In this document: piece after piece, positions 1 through 7,950 of the stretch
Numbering within the stretch: position 1 is the stretch's first letter
How the letters are laid out: each line of letters starts with the position of its first letter
Source: Pseudovibrio flavus
GTDB lineage: Bacteria; Pseudomonadota; Alphaproteobacteria; Rhizobiales; Stappiaceae
Length of the DNA: 64,000 bases
Assembly: GCF_009711345.1 (NCBI RefSeq)
Contig: NZ_SMMA01000059.1
Coordinates: forward strand, 91,738 to 155,737
Direction of reading: 5' to 3'
The notes under the pieces: generated by a model
The model's database searches: none
What the model was told of the DNA's origin: nothing
Seen by the model: only the letters and a program-made list of their open reading frames with translations
Position numbers and translations under genes: made by a program

Positions 1-145
1 CTTCCCACTGGGTGTTAGGCAGGTGAAGCGGGTTCACATTGCCAGATGCGTGGGCATACACATAAAGGTCGTTCGCCGTACAGATACGGGAACGTGTCAC
101 GGTATCACCGACCTTGATCTGGTCGTAAGTCCTGTTGGTAGCCAT
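1..145 (-). CDS. MaoC-like hydratase domain protein, N-terminal fragment
   Basis: Only the first 48 codons are inside the window; the gene continues beyond base 1. The start is ATG at 145, preceded on the minus strand by an AAAGAGG ribosome site. The visible protein starts MATNRTYDQIKVGD and contains a VYAHASGNVNPLH segment. This resembles the start of R-specific enoyl-CoA hydratases (MaoC, hot-dog fold), including the N-terminal domain of bifunctional enoyl-CoA hydratase/phosphate acetyltransferases, where the SGDxNPxH-type motif forms the active site. Which of the two it is cannot be decided from the fragment. Confidence 0.6.
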   Translation of the reverse strand, partial: MATNRTYDQIKVGDTVTRSRICTANDLYVYAHASGNVNPLHLPNTQWE

Positions 146-414
146 TGGGGCCTCTTTTTGTGTGATGTGCTGTCTACAGTGACTGGTTCCGAAATTTCCC
201 CGTGCGCAGAGAAATATCAGTTTTGAATTCTTTCTTATCACCAGCAAACAGTACGCTAAGGTATTCAATTCGCCATGCTGGAGGGCTTATTGACCATTTG
301 CGCCTGTTCTGCAATTGATCCTTGTCAGTTTGTCAGCGTTTTCCAATCTATCAAGGCCAACTGCGAAAATATGACACAGCTGTATTTAGCACAATATTGT
401 AACAGTGAGTTACC

Positions 415-1008
415 TTAACATTGTGGGTCAAACACAACAGTTGCTGACTGTCTTGGACGTAAAAAGTAAGTATCGCCCAATGTCAACTGGCCTAGTGACA
501 AAGAATCCGAAAGAAATTGGGAAAAAATAGGACTGTAGATATATGAGGAATTAGCGATGATTATGCTTATTCCTTCTTCGGCAATACCTTCAGGCAGTGA
601 TATTCCAGCTGGAGCCTCACCTACAGTCCAAGGGCCTGAACCGCATGATCCTGACCCTTGAGCACTCTTGCTCCAGCTCCAGTCTACCTTTGGATTCAAA
701 TCACTATCGTAGGTTATTTGACCTACCTCAAGGACGAGGCCATTATCGGTAAATGGCTCCATAATGAGTGTGACAACGTCCAGAATATTGCCCATTTCGT
801 TCGTGACATCGGCTTCACGGCCCACCAGATCTCCAATGGAGTTGGTGACCTGCGCCACTTTTCGGTCTTGAACCAGTACATTGGATAGTTCCACGCTACC
901 CACAAATAAAAGCAGCAGAACGGGAGCGATCAGCCCGAACTCAACCGCAGCAACGCCGCTAACAGAACGGATATAGGCAGAAATCTTATTCGTTAGGCGT
1001 GCCAGCAT
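415..1008 (-). CDS. TadE/TadG-like minor pilin (pseudopilin)
   Basis: A 197-residue protein with a short basic N-terminus, then SGVAAVEFGLIAPVLLLLF (about residues 16-35), the TadE-type pseudopilin helix: a small residue before the processing point, the invariant Glu of the VEF motif and a long hydrophobic stretch. The remaining 150 residues are predicted extracytoplasmic and contain two internal Cys and a C-terminal Cys. TadE-family proteins are processed by the CpaA/TadV prepilin peptidase and act in Tad pilus assembly. It lacks the long vWA part of classical TadG. It follows the next TadE-like gene by 20 bases and probably shares its transcript. Confidence 0.82.
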   Translation of the reverse strand: MLARLTNKISAYIRSVSGVAAVEFGLIAPVLLLLFVGSVELSNVLVQDRKVAQVTNSIGDLVGREADVTNEMGNILDVVTLIMEPFTDNGLVLEVGQITYDSDLNPKVDWSWSKSAQGSGSCGSGPWTVGEAPAGISLPEGIAEEGISIIIANSSYIYSPIFSQFLSDSLSLGQLTLGDTYFLRPRQSATVVFDPQC

Positions 1009-1028
1009 AACCGCTCTCCCCGCATACT

Positions 1029-1583
1029 CTAGAAAGGCTCGTTCTTGAAAACAGAGGTCGAGACCAGAAGGCGGTCACCGTCAGCGGTATCTTGAAACGC
1101 GTCACGGATCCAGTTGGAGATCATCGGCCATTCGTAAACAGCACGCACAACGACAATCTCGTTGCGAGCGCCGGTATTGAACTGGAAGCCGGTATTCACT
1201 TCGCCCGTGGCGGGATCAATAACTGAAGTGGTTCCAGATGCTGCTTCGCTGAAGCTATCGAAGTTCAGCACTTCCACATGCAATCGTGAGGCGTCGCTGC
1301 AAATGACGCTGGTCATGTTCTCGCAGATTTTCTGCTTGAATGTGCCGGCATCCATTCCGCTGTTCTGCGCTTGTCCGGTACGAACCAGACGGGCGCTTTC
1401 ATGGGTTGCATGATCAAGAATAGTACCGGCGAAGAATACCAAGCCGATTTCCAAAATCGCCATGATGAACATAAAGAATGGAATGCCAACCATGGCAAAC
1501 TCGACCGCAGTAGCACCCCGCTGGTCACGCCACAACTCTCTTAATCGAACCGACACTGAGAATTTTCTGCAACTCGAATTCAT
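1029..1583 (-). CDS. TadE-like minor pilin (pseudopilin)
   Basis: A 184-residue protein. Residues 20-52 carry the pseudopilin signature: DQRGATAVEFAMVG followed by a hydrophobic helix, with likely cleavage after the Gly and the conserved Glu five residues later. The periplasmic part holds two Cys (ICENMTSVICS) that could pair. It is expected to be processed by the prepilin peptidase encoded at 13919-14479 and to serve Tad pilus biogenesis. It sits between the other TadE-like gene and the stand-alone secretin N-domain gene, all in one direction with gaps of about 20 bases, so the three are probably cotranscribed. TadE and TadF cannot be told apart from this sequence. Confidence 0.85.
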   Translation of the reverse strand: MNSSCRKFSVSVRLRELWRDQRGATAVEFAMVGIPFFMFIMAILEIGLVFFAGTILDHATHESARLVRTGQAQNSGMDAGTFKQKICENMTSVICSDASRLHVEVLNFDSFSEAASGTTSVIDPATGEVNTGFQFNTGARNEIVVVRAVYEWPMISNWIRDAFQDTADGDRLLVSTSVFKNEPF

Positions 1584-1605
1584 AGCAAGCCCGCCGCGCT
1601 AGATA

Positions 1606-2094
1606 TTACTCCGGTAGAATTGAGGAAGCTGCCACTTCACCCGAAGATGCCAGAGAATTTCGGTCACTGACCTGACTGCCCGTATTGGAGAAGAAGTCTT
1701 TATCATCACCGATGCGAACTGTGTTTTCACAATCGGGGTTACAGGTGTAGGTCTGGCGCTCTGCCGACTTATAAAGACTGACCAGATTTTCCGTGTCAGC
1801 ACGAACCACAAGCGTTTCGTCGACAATAGGCTCGGCGTCCTGATTGAGGATGATGAGATTGGTACGCCCAAAGGACTTGCCGGTCACAACCACGGTTGTG
1901 CGGTCATGCATAATAGCATCGGCAATGGATGGGTTACCGACAATCACAGTGTAGGCTGGCTCATCAATGCGGAAGACTTTCGCCTGATCAGCAATCACGT
2001 CAATCTCACCGGCCTGCGCGATGCCGATCAAAGATGCAGCCGCTCCGAGTGCCGCACAGGTTATAGCGCTTGCGCGACGTACCCAGTTCACCAT
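1606..2094 (-). CDS. Stand-alone pilus secretin N-terminal domain protein (CpaC-N-like)
   Basis: A 162-residue exported protein: a Sec signal ends near AQA-GE (residue 28), followed by one domain of about 80 residues with VFRIDEPAYTVIVGNPSIAD and VVVTGKSFGRTNLIIL. The same pattern opens the CpaC secretin at 11475-12911 (VVIESQSALRDVLVSEPTILD, then VVGKKVGQASVVLF), so this is the pilus/type II-III secretion N-domain without the secretin barrel. The tail has a CNPDC pair and is Ser-rich. Known families place this domain in the periplasm. A helper or plug for the Tad secretin is my inference from its place next to two TadE-like genes. Confidence 0.75.
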   Translation of the reverse strand: MVNWVRRASAITCAALGAAASLIGIAQAGEIDVIADQAKVFRIDEPAYTVIVGNPSIADAIMHDRTTVVVTGKSFGRTNLIILNQDAEPIVDETLVVRADTENLVSLYKSAERQTYTCNPDCENTVRIGDDKDFFSNTGSQVSDRNSLASSGEVAASSILPE

Positions 2095-2207
2095 GGTCCA
2101 CCTCTAGGGATTTATACTCCCCATCATTCTGGTGGCATTTAATGAACGAAGCCCTAATAAATTGTATTGGGGTTCATCGCCTTACTTTAAATAGCAGCGA
2201 TTTGGCG

Positions 2208-3083
2208 CTAGGCGCTGACAAGTCGGCGGACAGAAGTCAGTTCCCCGAACTCATTTTTGGCAATGCGCGCAAGGGCATCACGTAGCGGCTCATAGGCAAC
2301 GCTCATGGTAAAGCCATTTGCGTGGAGAAGTGTATCAGGGTCACTCATAATGCCGACATGACCACGCCAGAAGAGTAAATCCCCTCTCTGGAGCGCAAGA
2401 TTCTCAATATCGAAGGGAATCGCTGTCCCTGCCCCAGCTTCTTGCATGTCCGCATCACGAGGTAGGCTGAAGCCACCAGTTTGGGCCGATAGCTGGACTA
2501 AGCCCGAGCAATCCGTGCCAACCGTAGAGCGACCACCCCAGAGATAAGGTGTGCCAACCATGCTCTCTGCAACGCTCACCCAATCCTCGACTTTATGATC
2601 GAGACCAACCAGATGGCGGCTTACGACCCAGCTTCCATCCGATAGTTTGGAGTATTCCAGACCGCGTGTTTCGGCCTGATCTACGACCTGCACCATGCTT
2701 CCCATGGACAGCATCCCCACGGGCGGGCGTTTTAATTCTGCTTCAGGATAGCGATAGGTGCGCAGCGCCAGAACGCGGTGGGTAGCGTTGATTGCAGTTC
2801 CCAGCGAAGAAGATGGCAGCCAGCCAACATAGCTGTCTGTTAGGCTTTGCGCCCATGACCTGCCATCAGAAGTTTCTTCAAAGACCCGCAGCGTTTCGCC
2901 GTAGAGCACTTCTGTATCGATGCCAGAATCCAAAGACGGCTTGGCTCTCAATGGCTCCTTATCGGTCACCAGAGATTTGAGCGTTCCTTCAACATATGAT
3001 GAGGCCTCAAAGCGCCCCCTATACTCATCTGCAGCCAACTCAGGACGAACAGGGTGTAAGCGGCGGTCAAAAGTCTCTGTCAT
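2208..3083 (-). CDS. NlpC/P60 family cell-wall peptidase with SH3-like domains
   Basis: A 291-residue protein when started at the ATG at 3083; an upstream TTG at 3101 in the same frame is less likely because no ribosome site precedes it. Residues 30-160 look like two bacterial SH3-type modules (for example SDSYVGWLP-like and DGSWVVSRHL strands). The C-terminal NlpC/P60 domain shows GTPYLWGGRSTVGTDCSGL (catalytic Cys about 192), RGDLLFWRGHVGI (His about 242) and a third polar residue in LLHANG. Such enzymes cut gamma-D-Glu-diaminopimelate links in peptidoglycan peptides. No signal peptide is visible, so a cytosolic role in recycling muropeptides, next to an aminopeptidase gene, is plausible. 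Confidence 0.82.
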   Translation of the reverse strand: MTETFDRRLHPVRPELAADEYRGRFEASSYVEGTLKSLVTDKEPLRAKPSLDSGIDTEVLYGETLRVFEETSDGRSWAQSLTDSYVGWLPSSSLGTAINATHRVLALRTYRYPEAELKRPPVGMLSMGSMVQVVDQAETRGLEYSKLSDGSWVVSRHLVGLDHKVEDWVSVAESMVGTPYLWGGRSTVGTDCSGLVQLSAQTGGFSLPRDADMQEAGAGTAIPFDIENLALQRGDLLFWRGHVGIMSDPDTLLHANGFTMSVAYEPLRDALARIAKNEFGELTSVRRLVSA

Positions 3084-3113
3084 GATAGGCCCACTCAACA
3101 AGAGAATATGGAA

Positions 3114-3464
3114 TCAGCGCGGAAGCTCTGCGGCCTTCTCAGTTACCACATCGCCCAGTTTTTCCAAAAACAGGGCACCTTCCAAGGTACGGGTAATGAT
3201 CACGTTGCGGCGGTCAGCTTCATCGCGGCGACGTGACAGCAGCTTTTGAGAACCCAGAGTATCCAGCGCTCGTGTAATGGCAGGCTTGGTCACGCCCAGC
3301 TTTTCAGCAAGGCCGCGCACGGTATGCGGCGGTGGCTCAAGATATACGCTCAACAAGATCGTCAGCTGGCGAGCAGACAAGTCCTGATCTTCACCGCGAA
3401 CCAACGTCAGTGTTACATCGTGCCAAAGTTTGAGTGCCTGTGCCGGTCGAATGTCAACTGGCAT
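3114..3464 (-). CDS. MarR-type winged-helix regulator
   Basis: A 116-residue protein, short for the MarR family. It holds a complete winged helix: SARQLTILLSVYL, then TVRGLAEKLGVTKPAITRAL as the recognition helix region, and the wing with SRRRDEADRRNVIITRT, the family's conserved DxRR beta-hairpin. The dimerisation helices at both ends are short. Its stop lies 30 bases ahead of the NlpC/P60 gene, and the aminopeptidase gene lies just upstream, so it may control this peptide/cell-wall group. Ligand and target are unknown. Confidence 0.8.
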   Translation of the reverse strand: MPVDIRPAQALKLWHDVTLTLVRGEDQDLSARQLTILLSVYLEPPPHTVRGLAEKLGVTKPAITRALDTLGSQKLLSRRRDEADRRNVIITRTLEGALFLEKLGDVVTEKAAELPR

Positions 3465-3570
3465 GATCTGAATATCCCAAGTCCCTGTTCCAAAAGCAGG
3501 CTAGTAGAAATTAATTTCCGTTCAGTTAGTGGAATGACCGCCTTCCATACAGGAAGGCGACCCAAATTGC

Positions 3571-4953
3571 TTAGCCGTATTTTGTTTTCAACAGGTCAAA
3601 TAGGGCGCGGGCAGCCTGACATTCGCCGCCCTGTACGCGGATATCCTTTTCAATCGGTGTCCAGCCGTAGATGTCGAAATGCGCCCAGCTCTGTGCGTTT
3701 TCAACGAAGGATTGCAAGAACAGAGCCGCAGTCATAGAGCCTGCAAAGCCTGCGCCGCTGGTGTTTACGTTGGCAATGTCCGCGATCTTGGAAGTGATGT
3801 ACTTGCGGTACGGCTTCCAGAGCGGCAGACGCCAAAGCGGGTCAAACACAGCTTCTGCATGGATTGCAATGTTTTCTGCCAGCTCTTCGTCATCAGTGTA
3901 GAACGGAGGCAGGTCCGGCCCCAGAGCCACACGCGCAGCACCGGTGAGCGTTGCAAGATCGAGCAGCATTTCCGGCGCTTCTTCGTCAGCCAATGCAAGC
4001 GCATCGGCCAGTACGAGACGGCCTTCTGCATCTGTATTGCCGATCTCAACCGACAGACCCTTGCGGCTGGTGAACACATCGGACGGACGGAAAGAAGTCC
4101 CCGACACTGCATTCTCAACAGCAGGAACAATAACGCGCAGACGAATTGGAAGCTGGGCCTCCATGATCATCGCAGCAAGACCGAGCACGTTGGCAGCACC
4201 GCCCATATCTTTCTTCATCAGCAGCATGCCGGAGGCTGGTTTGATATCCAGACCACCTGTATCGAACACAACGCCCTTACCGACCAAAGTCACTTTCGGC
4301 GCGTTTTCATCACCCCAACGAGCATCAATCAAACGAGGCGCACGGGCACTACCCTTACCAACCGCATGGACGAGTGGGAATTCGCGTTCAAGGTCCTCAC
4401 CAAGGGTGATGGAAACGGAACCTTCGAACATATCAAAGAGTGCCTGCGCTGCCTGAGCAAGCTCTGCAGGGCCCATATCGTTTGCAGGCGTATTGATGAG
4501 ATCACGGGCAAGCTGAGCGCCGCCAATTACCGGAGAAAGGTCCGCCAGAGCAACAGCTTCTGACAACATCAGCTTAGCGTTAGCTGGCTTGGCTTTGGCG
4601 TAGCGATCGAAACGATAAGACGCCAGCGCAAATCCAAGCGCGAAGCCTGCTTCGTCTTCACAGCCATTTACAAGTGCATAAACACCTTCCGGTGCACCGC
4701 GAGAAAGCGCAGCACCTGCCTGCATCGCAGTACCTTCGCTGTCTCCAAGGCCTGCTAGCACCAACTCAACAGAGCCGTCTGCCGATGGAACAACCAGAAC
4801 GGAATCAGAGGTGCCCTTGAAGCCACTGAGCTTCGCCCAGCCCGCCGCTTTCGGCCCCAGCCCTTCGGCTGTTTCAGCGAAAGTCTGCGTAGTTACAGCG
4901 TAAACGGGAACAGGTTTCAGCGCCGCATCAAACGGTACAAGGGAAGTCAGCAC
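3571..4953 (-). CDS. Leucyl aminopeptidase, M17 family
   Basis: A 460-residue metallopeptidase that removes N-terminal residues from peptides in the cytosol. The M17 catalytic core is intact: VGKGVVFDTGG (Lys226, Asp231), a further metal-binding Asp in MKKDMGG (about 249) and the family signature NTDAEGRL (306-313). It is slightly shorter than E. coli PepA (503), with a reduced N-terminal domain, as in many alphaproteobacterial paralogues. It is divergent from tadD across a 230-base gap containing three TTAACC elements. The neighbouring MarR and NlpC/P60 genes run in the same direction, consistent with a peptide-recycling group. Confidence 0.92.
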   Translation of the reverse strand: MLTSLVPFDAALKPVPVYAVTTQTFAETAEGLGPKAAGWAKLSGFKGTSDSVLVVPSADGSVELVLAGLGDSEGTAMQAGAALSRGAPEGVYALVNGCEDEAGFALGFALASYRFDRYAKAKPANAKLMLSEAVALADLSPVIGGAQLARDLINTPANDMGPAELAQAAQALFDMFEGSVSITLGEDLEREFPLVHAVGKGSARAPRLIDARWGDENAPKVTLVGKGVVFDTGGLDIKPASGMLLMKKDMGGAANVLGLAAMIMEAQLPIRLRVIVPAVENAVSGTSFRPSDVFTSRKGLSVEIGNTDAEGRLVLADALALADEEAPEMLLDLATLTGAARVALGPDLPPFYTDDEELAENIAIHAEAVFDPLWRLPLWKPYRKYITSKIADIANVNTSGAGFAGSMTAALFLQSFVENAQSWAHFDIYGWTPIEKDIRVQGGECQAARALFDLLKTKYG

Positions 4954-5087
4954 TTAAAGTCTCCTAGTGCATGAGGGCTGCATGAGCCTAGGGCATGAAA
5001 TTTGGTCAAAGCACACTACTTGCACGGCCCCAAGCACGCAAGCAAAGAGCACTATCAAGGCGACAGCATCAACGATCATCGTCATTA

Positions 5088-5125
5088 TTAACCACCTATT
5101 AGGGTTAATACTTCATTGATTAACC
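5088..5125. promoter_or_regulatory. Cluster of three TTAACC half-sites
   Basis: In the divergent gap between the aminopeptidase gene and tadD there are TTAACC at 5088-5093, its reverse complement GGTTAA at 5103-5108 and TTAACC again at 5120-5125. TTAACC resembles the half-site of the alphaproteobacterial cell-cycle regulator CtrA, which controls pilus genes in Caulobacter. The spacing (9 and 11 bases) differs from the classical TTAA-N7-TTAA full site, so the assignment is tentative. Confidence 0.35.
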
Positions 5126-5183
5126 TGTCATTATTGCAGTGGAATAAATTCGCATTCCGGCTCACGGGGGAGAGCGAGCAACT

Positions 5184-5933
5184 ATGAAAATGCGCAGGTA
5201 CCAAAGATTCTCCAGAGGACCACTTGTCGGTGTTCTCTTAAGCTCACTCGCACTGGCGGGCTGTGTTTCAAGCGGGAAGCCGACAACTACAGGCCTCAAC
5301 AAGAGCTATGAGCCGGGCTCTCCGCACCTGAGCCGCGCTTTGGCTTCATGGAGCAAATCCTACGCGAATGATCCAAGCAACAAAACCGCGGTGCTTAACT
5401 ACGCTGCCGCGCTGCGGATGAACGATCAAGGCGAGCAGGCCGAAGCCATTTTGCGGCGCGCGATGATTGACATGCGCGGCGACACACAAATCGCAGCAGC
5501 CTACGGTAAGGTTTTGGCAGAGAACGGGAAATTGCAGGAAGCGCTCGGCGTTCTTGATGCCGCAATCGATCCGAAGAAACCTGAGTGGCGAATGATGTCC
5601 GCGAAGGCTGCTATTCTCGATCAGTTGGGCCGCACACAAGAGGCGCGGCGGCTGTATCAACTAGCGTTGAAACAAGCGCCGGGTGAGCCAACCATTCTCA
5701 ATAATCTTGGCATGTCCTACCTCTTGGCAGGCGAATTAAAGATGGCCGAGGAAACCCTTCGTCTGGCTCTGCGCTCCCCGCAAGCCAACAGCCGCGTAAG
5801 GCAGAACCTTGCCCTCACGCTTGGATTGCAAGGGCGCTACGAAGAAGCGCTTCAGATTGCGGAAGCGGAAATGGATCCGGTTCAGGCAAGGGCGAATGTC
5901 GCCTACCTCAAACGAATGCTCTCCAAAACCTAA
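5184..5933 (+). CDS. tadD: Tad pilus assembly TPR lipoprotein TadD
   Basis: A 249-residue lipoprotein: basic start, hydrophobic stretch and lipobox LALAGC with Cys27 as the lipidation site. Residues 55-240 are tetratricopeptide-like repeats (for example NKTAVLNYAAALRMNDQGEQ, GDTQIAAAYGKVLAENGKLQ and EPTILNNLGMSYLLAGELKM). TadD-type TPR lipoproteins are needed for Tad pilus assembly and probably assist secretin formation at the outer membrane. It is the only tad gene on the plus strand; its stop at 5933 faces the tadC stop at 5941 with only 7 bases between, so the two transcripts converge tightly. Confidence 0.85.
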   Translation: MKMRRYQRFSRGPLVGVLLSSLALAGCVSSGKPTTTGLNKSYEPGSPHLSRALASWSKSYANDPSNKTAVLNYAAALRMNDQGEQAEAILRRAMIDMRGDTQIAAAYGKVLAENGKLQEALGVLDAAIDPKKPEWRMMSAKAAILDQLGRTQEARRLYQLALKQAPGEPTILNNLGMSYLLAGELKMAEETLRLALRSPQANSRVRQNLALTLGLQGRYEEALQIAEAEMDPVQARANVAYLKRMLSKT

Positions 5934-5940
5934 AAAAGCT

Positions 5941-6918
5941 TTACAGCGACATAACCTGCATGATCGTGGGGCCGATGATAACTGCCATGAGAACAGGCAG
6001 GAAAAACACGATCATCGGCACTGTAAGTTTTGGAGGCAGGGACGCCGCCTTTTTCTCAGCCGCTTGCATTCGTTGCAGGCGGTTTTCATCTGCCATAACG
6101 CGTAGCGCATAGCCAAGCGGCGTACCGTAACGCTCCGCCTGAATGAGTGCGAGCGAAACGTTCTTCACGCCATCAAGACCCGTTCTGTCAGCAAGGTTTT
6201 GATAGGCCAGTTTGCGGTCTTCAAGGTAGGAGAGTTCAGCGTTTGCCAATACCAACTCCTCGGCAAGTTCCGCCGACTGTAGACCAATCTCTTCAGCAAC
6301 CTTTTTAAAGGCCGCCTCAATCGACATTCCCGCTTCCACACAGATCAGCATCAAGTCCAGTGCATCAGGCCAAGCTTTGCGAATGGAATCCTGCCGATTT
6401 TGAATCTTGTTCGAGATGTAGATGTTTGGCCCGTAAAAACCGATTGCAGTTACAAAGAGCGGTATGAGTAGCCTGACACTTCCTGGCAGCATCTCCTTTA
6501 AAACAATGAAGGAGTAAAACGATGCAATGACTAGCAAAATTATGGGCGCGACGATACGCATAAAGAGAAATGTATATAGCGGACCAGTGCCACGGAAACC
6601 CGCTTGCCTTAGGGTCTCAATGGTCTTCTCGTCAGACAGCAAAGAGCGCAGATTGTATTTTTCGACAAACGCCTTGATGTTCTCTTTGGGCTGCATGCGA
6701 ATGTTTACACGGTCGCTTTCTTTTTGCAGCGCCAGGCGGGAACGTTCGCGGGCGCGGATTTGATCGCGCTCCAATGCAGCTGCCTTCATTCTGGTCTTGA
6801 TCTTATCGCGCTCCAGAAATGGCTGCACCAGAGTGTAAATCGTGCCCGTGACAGCGACCATAGTAAGGACTGCGATAATTGCTTCTTGAGAAAAAAGAGA
6901 CGCCAAACTGTTGAACAT
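5941..6918 (-). CDS. tadC: Tad pilus inner-membrane platform protein TadC
   Basis: A 325-residue type II secretion F (T2SSF) family membrane protein. It has an N-terminal transmembrane segment, a charged cytosolic stretch (about 30-70), two central transmembrane segments (about 110-165), the T2SSF cytosolic domain with ALDLMLICVEAGMSIEAAFKKVA, and C-terminal membrane helices ending PVLMAVIIGPTIMQV. With TadB it forms the platform on which the CpaF ATPase acts. It follows tadB by 9 bases and ends the pilus operon. The conserved E-x-G-x-S/P pattern of the F domain is visible as EAGMS. Confidence 0.9.
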   Translation of the reverse strand: MFNSLASLFSQEAIIAVLTMVAVTGTIYTLVQPFLERDKIKTRMKAAALERDQIRARERSRLALQKESDRVNIRMQPKENIKAFVEKYNLRSLLSDEKTIETLRQAGFRGTGPLYTFLFMRIVAPIILLVIASFYSFIVLKEMLPGSVRLLIPLFVTAIGFYGPNIYISNKIQNRQDSIRKAWPDALDLMLICVEAGMSIEAAFKKVAEEIGLQSAELAEELVLANAELSYLEDRKLAYQNLADRTGLDGVKNVSLALIQAERYGTPLGYALRVMADENRLQRMQAAEKKAASLPPKLTVPMIVFFLPVLMAVIIGPTIMQVMSL

Positions 6919-6927
6919 AGAAGCTCC

Positions 6928-7950
6928 CTAGATCTCGAAGTTGATCATTCCGCGCATGATCATAACGCCGATAAACATCCAGACTGCGCTAACACCCAGA
7001 ATGATATTGCCCGTCGTCTCTGTGAAAAGCAGCATCATGTATTCTGGGTTCAACAAATAAACGAGTAGGCCAACAATCACTGGAAGTGAGCCGATAATCG
7101 CGGCTGATGATTTCGCTTCAGAACTCACCGCTTTGATCTTGCCCTTCATCGCTTTTCTGTCTCTGAGAACCTTAGAGAGGTTACCTAATGCCTCAGACAA
7201 CGAGCCGCCAGACTGTGATTGGATTGCCACCACGATCGAAAAGAAATTGACCTCCGGCAGCGGTATCCGACTGGCCAAATTCTGGGCAGCTTCCGAAATA
7301 TGAATGCCCAACCCTTGCGCCTCGCTCATGCGGAAAAACTCACTTGCAACAGGCTCTTTAGCTTCCGAGGCAATAATTCTAATGCAGTCATTTAGCGGCA
7401 AACCGGCCTTCACGCCGCGCACAATCACATCAACAGCGTTTGGAAATTCTTCCAAGAACGCAGCAAGACGCTTCTTTCTCCTATGTGATACGAAGACACG
7501 CGGCGCGCCAAATCCGCCGACAAACAACGCGCCAATCTTGATGATCAAATGCTGACCGGTGAAATGAGCGACTAGGAAAAAGACCACCGCAACCAGCGCA
7601 CTTACGGCGTAGAACTTCTGCTTCGACCACCCCAGACCTGCTTGGCTCATCCAGTCCGAGTATGCTGGCTTAGTGCTTTTCTTACGGCGGGCTTCCTGCT
7701 TTTCTTCAAGAGCTTTGAGCTGGTTCTGAACCGTCTTTCTGCGAGCATCTCCATCAGCTCGATGGGAAGTCTCATGCTTGACGGTATTGTGCCCGCTCAT
7801 GACACTTCCCAAGCGCTTGTCATGGTTCTTGTCTGTATTCAGGCGCGGGTAAAGGACAGCATAAAGCAGGCCGCCAACGCTAAACATGGCAAGCACTGCT
7901 ATAACGATGGCAACAGTTGCTGGAGATAAATTTGCAAGAGCATCAAGCAT
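6928..7950 (-). CDS. tadB: Tad pilus inner-membrane platform protein TadB
   Basis: A 340-residue T2SSF family protein and partner of TadC. I chose the ATG at 7950, which overlaps the cpaF stop by 8 bases and has a GGGGAGG site just upstream; an in-frame upstream start at 7980 lies inside cpaF and is unlikely. Layout: N-terminal transmembrane helix, Lys/Arg-rich cytosolic region (about 45-100), two membrane segments, and the F domain with PNAVDVIVRGVKAGLPLNDCIR and SQSGGSLSEALGNLSKVLRDR. It is predicted to sit in the cytoplasmic membrane and couple ATP hydrolysis to pilin extrusion. Confidence 0.9.
   Translation of the reverse strand: MLDALANLSPATVAIVIAVLAMFSVGGLLYAVLYPRLNTDKNHDKRLGSVMSGHNTVKHETSHRADGDARRKTVQNQLKALEEKQEARRKKSTKPAYSDWMSQAGLGWSKQKFYAVSALVAVVFFLVAHFTGQHLIIKIGALFVGGFGAPRVFVSHRRKKRLAAFLEEFPNAVDVIVRGVKAGLPLNDCIRIIASEAKEPVASEFFRMSEAQGLGIHISEAAQNLASRIPLPEVNFFSIVVAIQSQSGGSLSEALGNLSKVLRDRKAMKGKIKAVSSEAKSSAAIIGSLPVIVGLLVYLLNPEYMMLLFTETTGNIILGVSAVWMFIGVMIMRGMINFEI

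Noticed and set aside
399..413. Small hairpin GTAAC/GTTAC after the TadE-like gene as terminator
   Set aside because: Only five A/T-rich pairs and no T-run on the minus strand.
3679..4563. Long open frame of 294 codons on the plus strand, opposite the aminopeptidase gene
   Set aside because: It lies wholly inside the M17 gene, has no recognisable domain and a His/Arg/Cys-rich composition typical of antisense frames.
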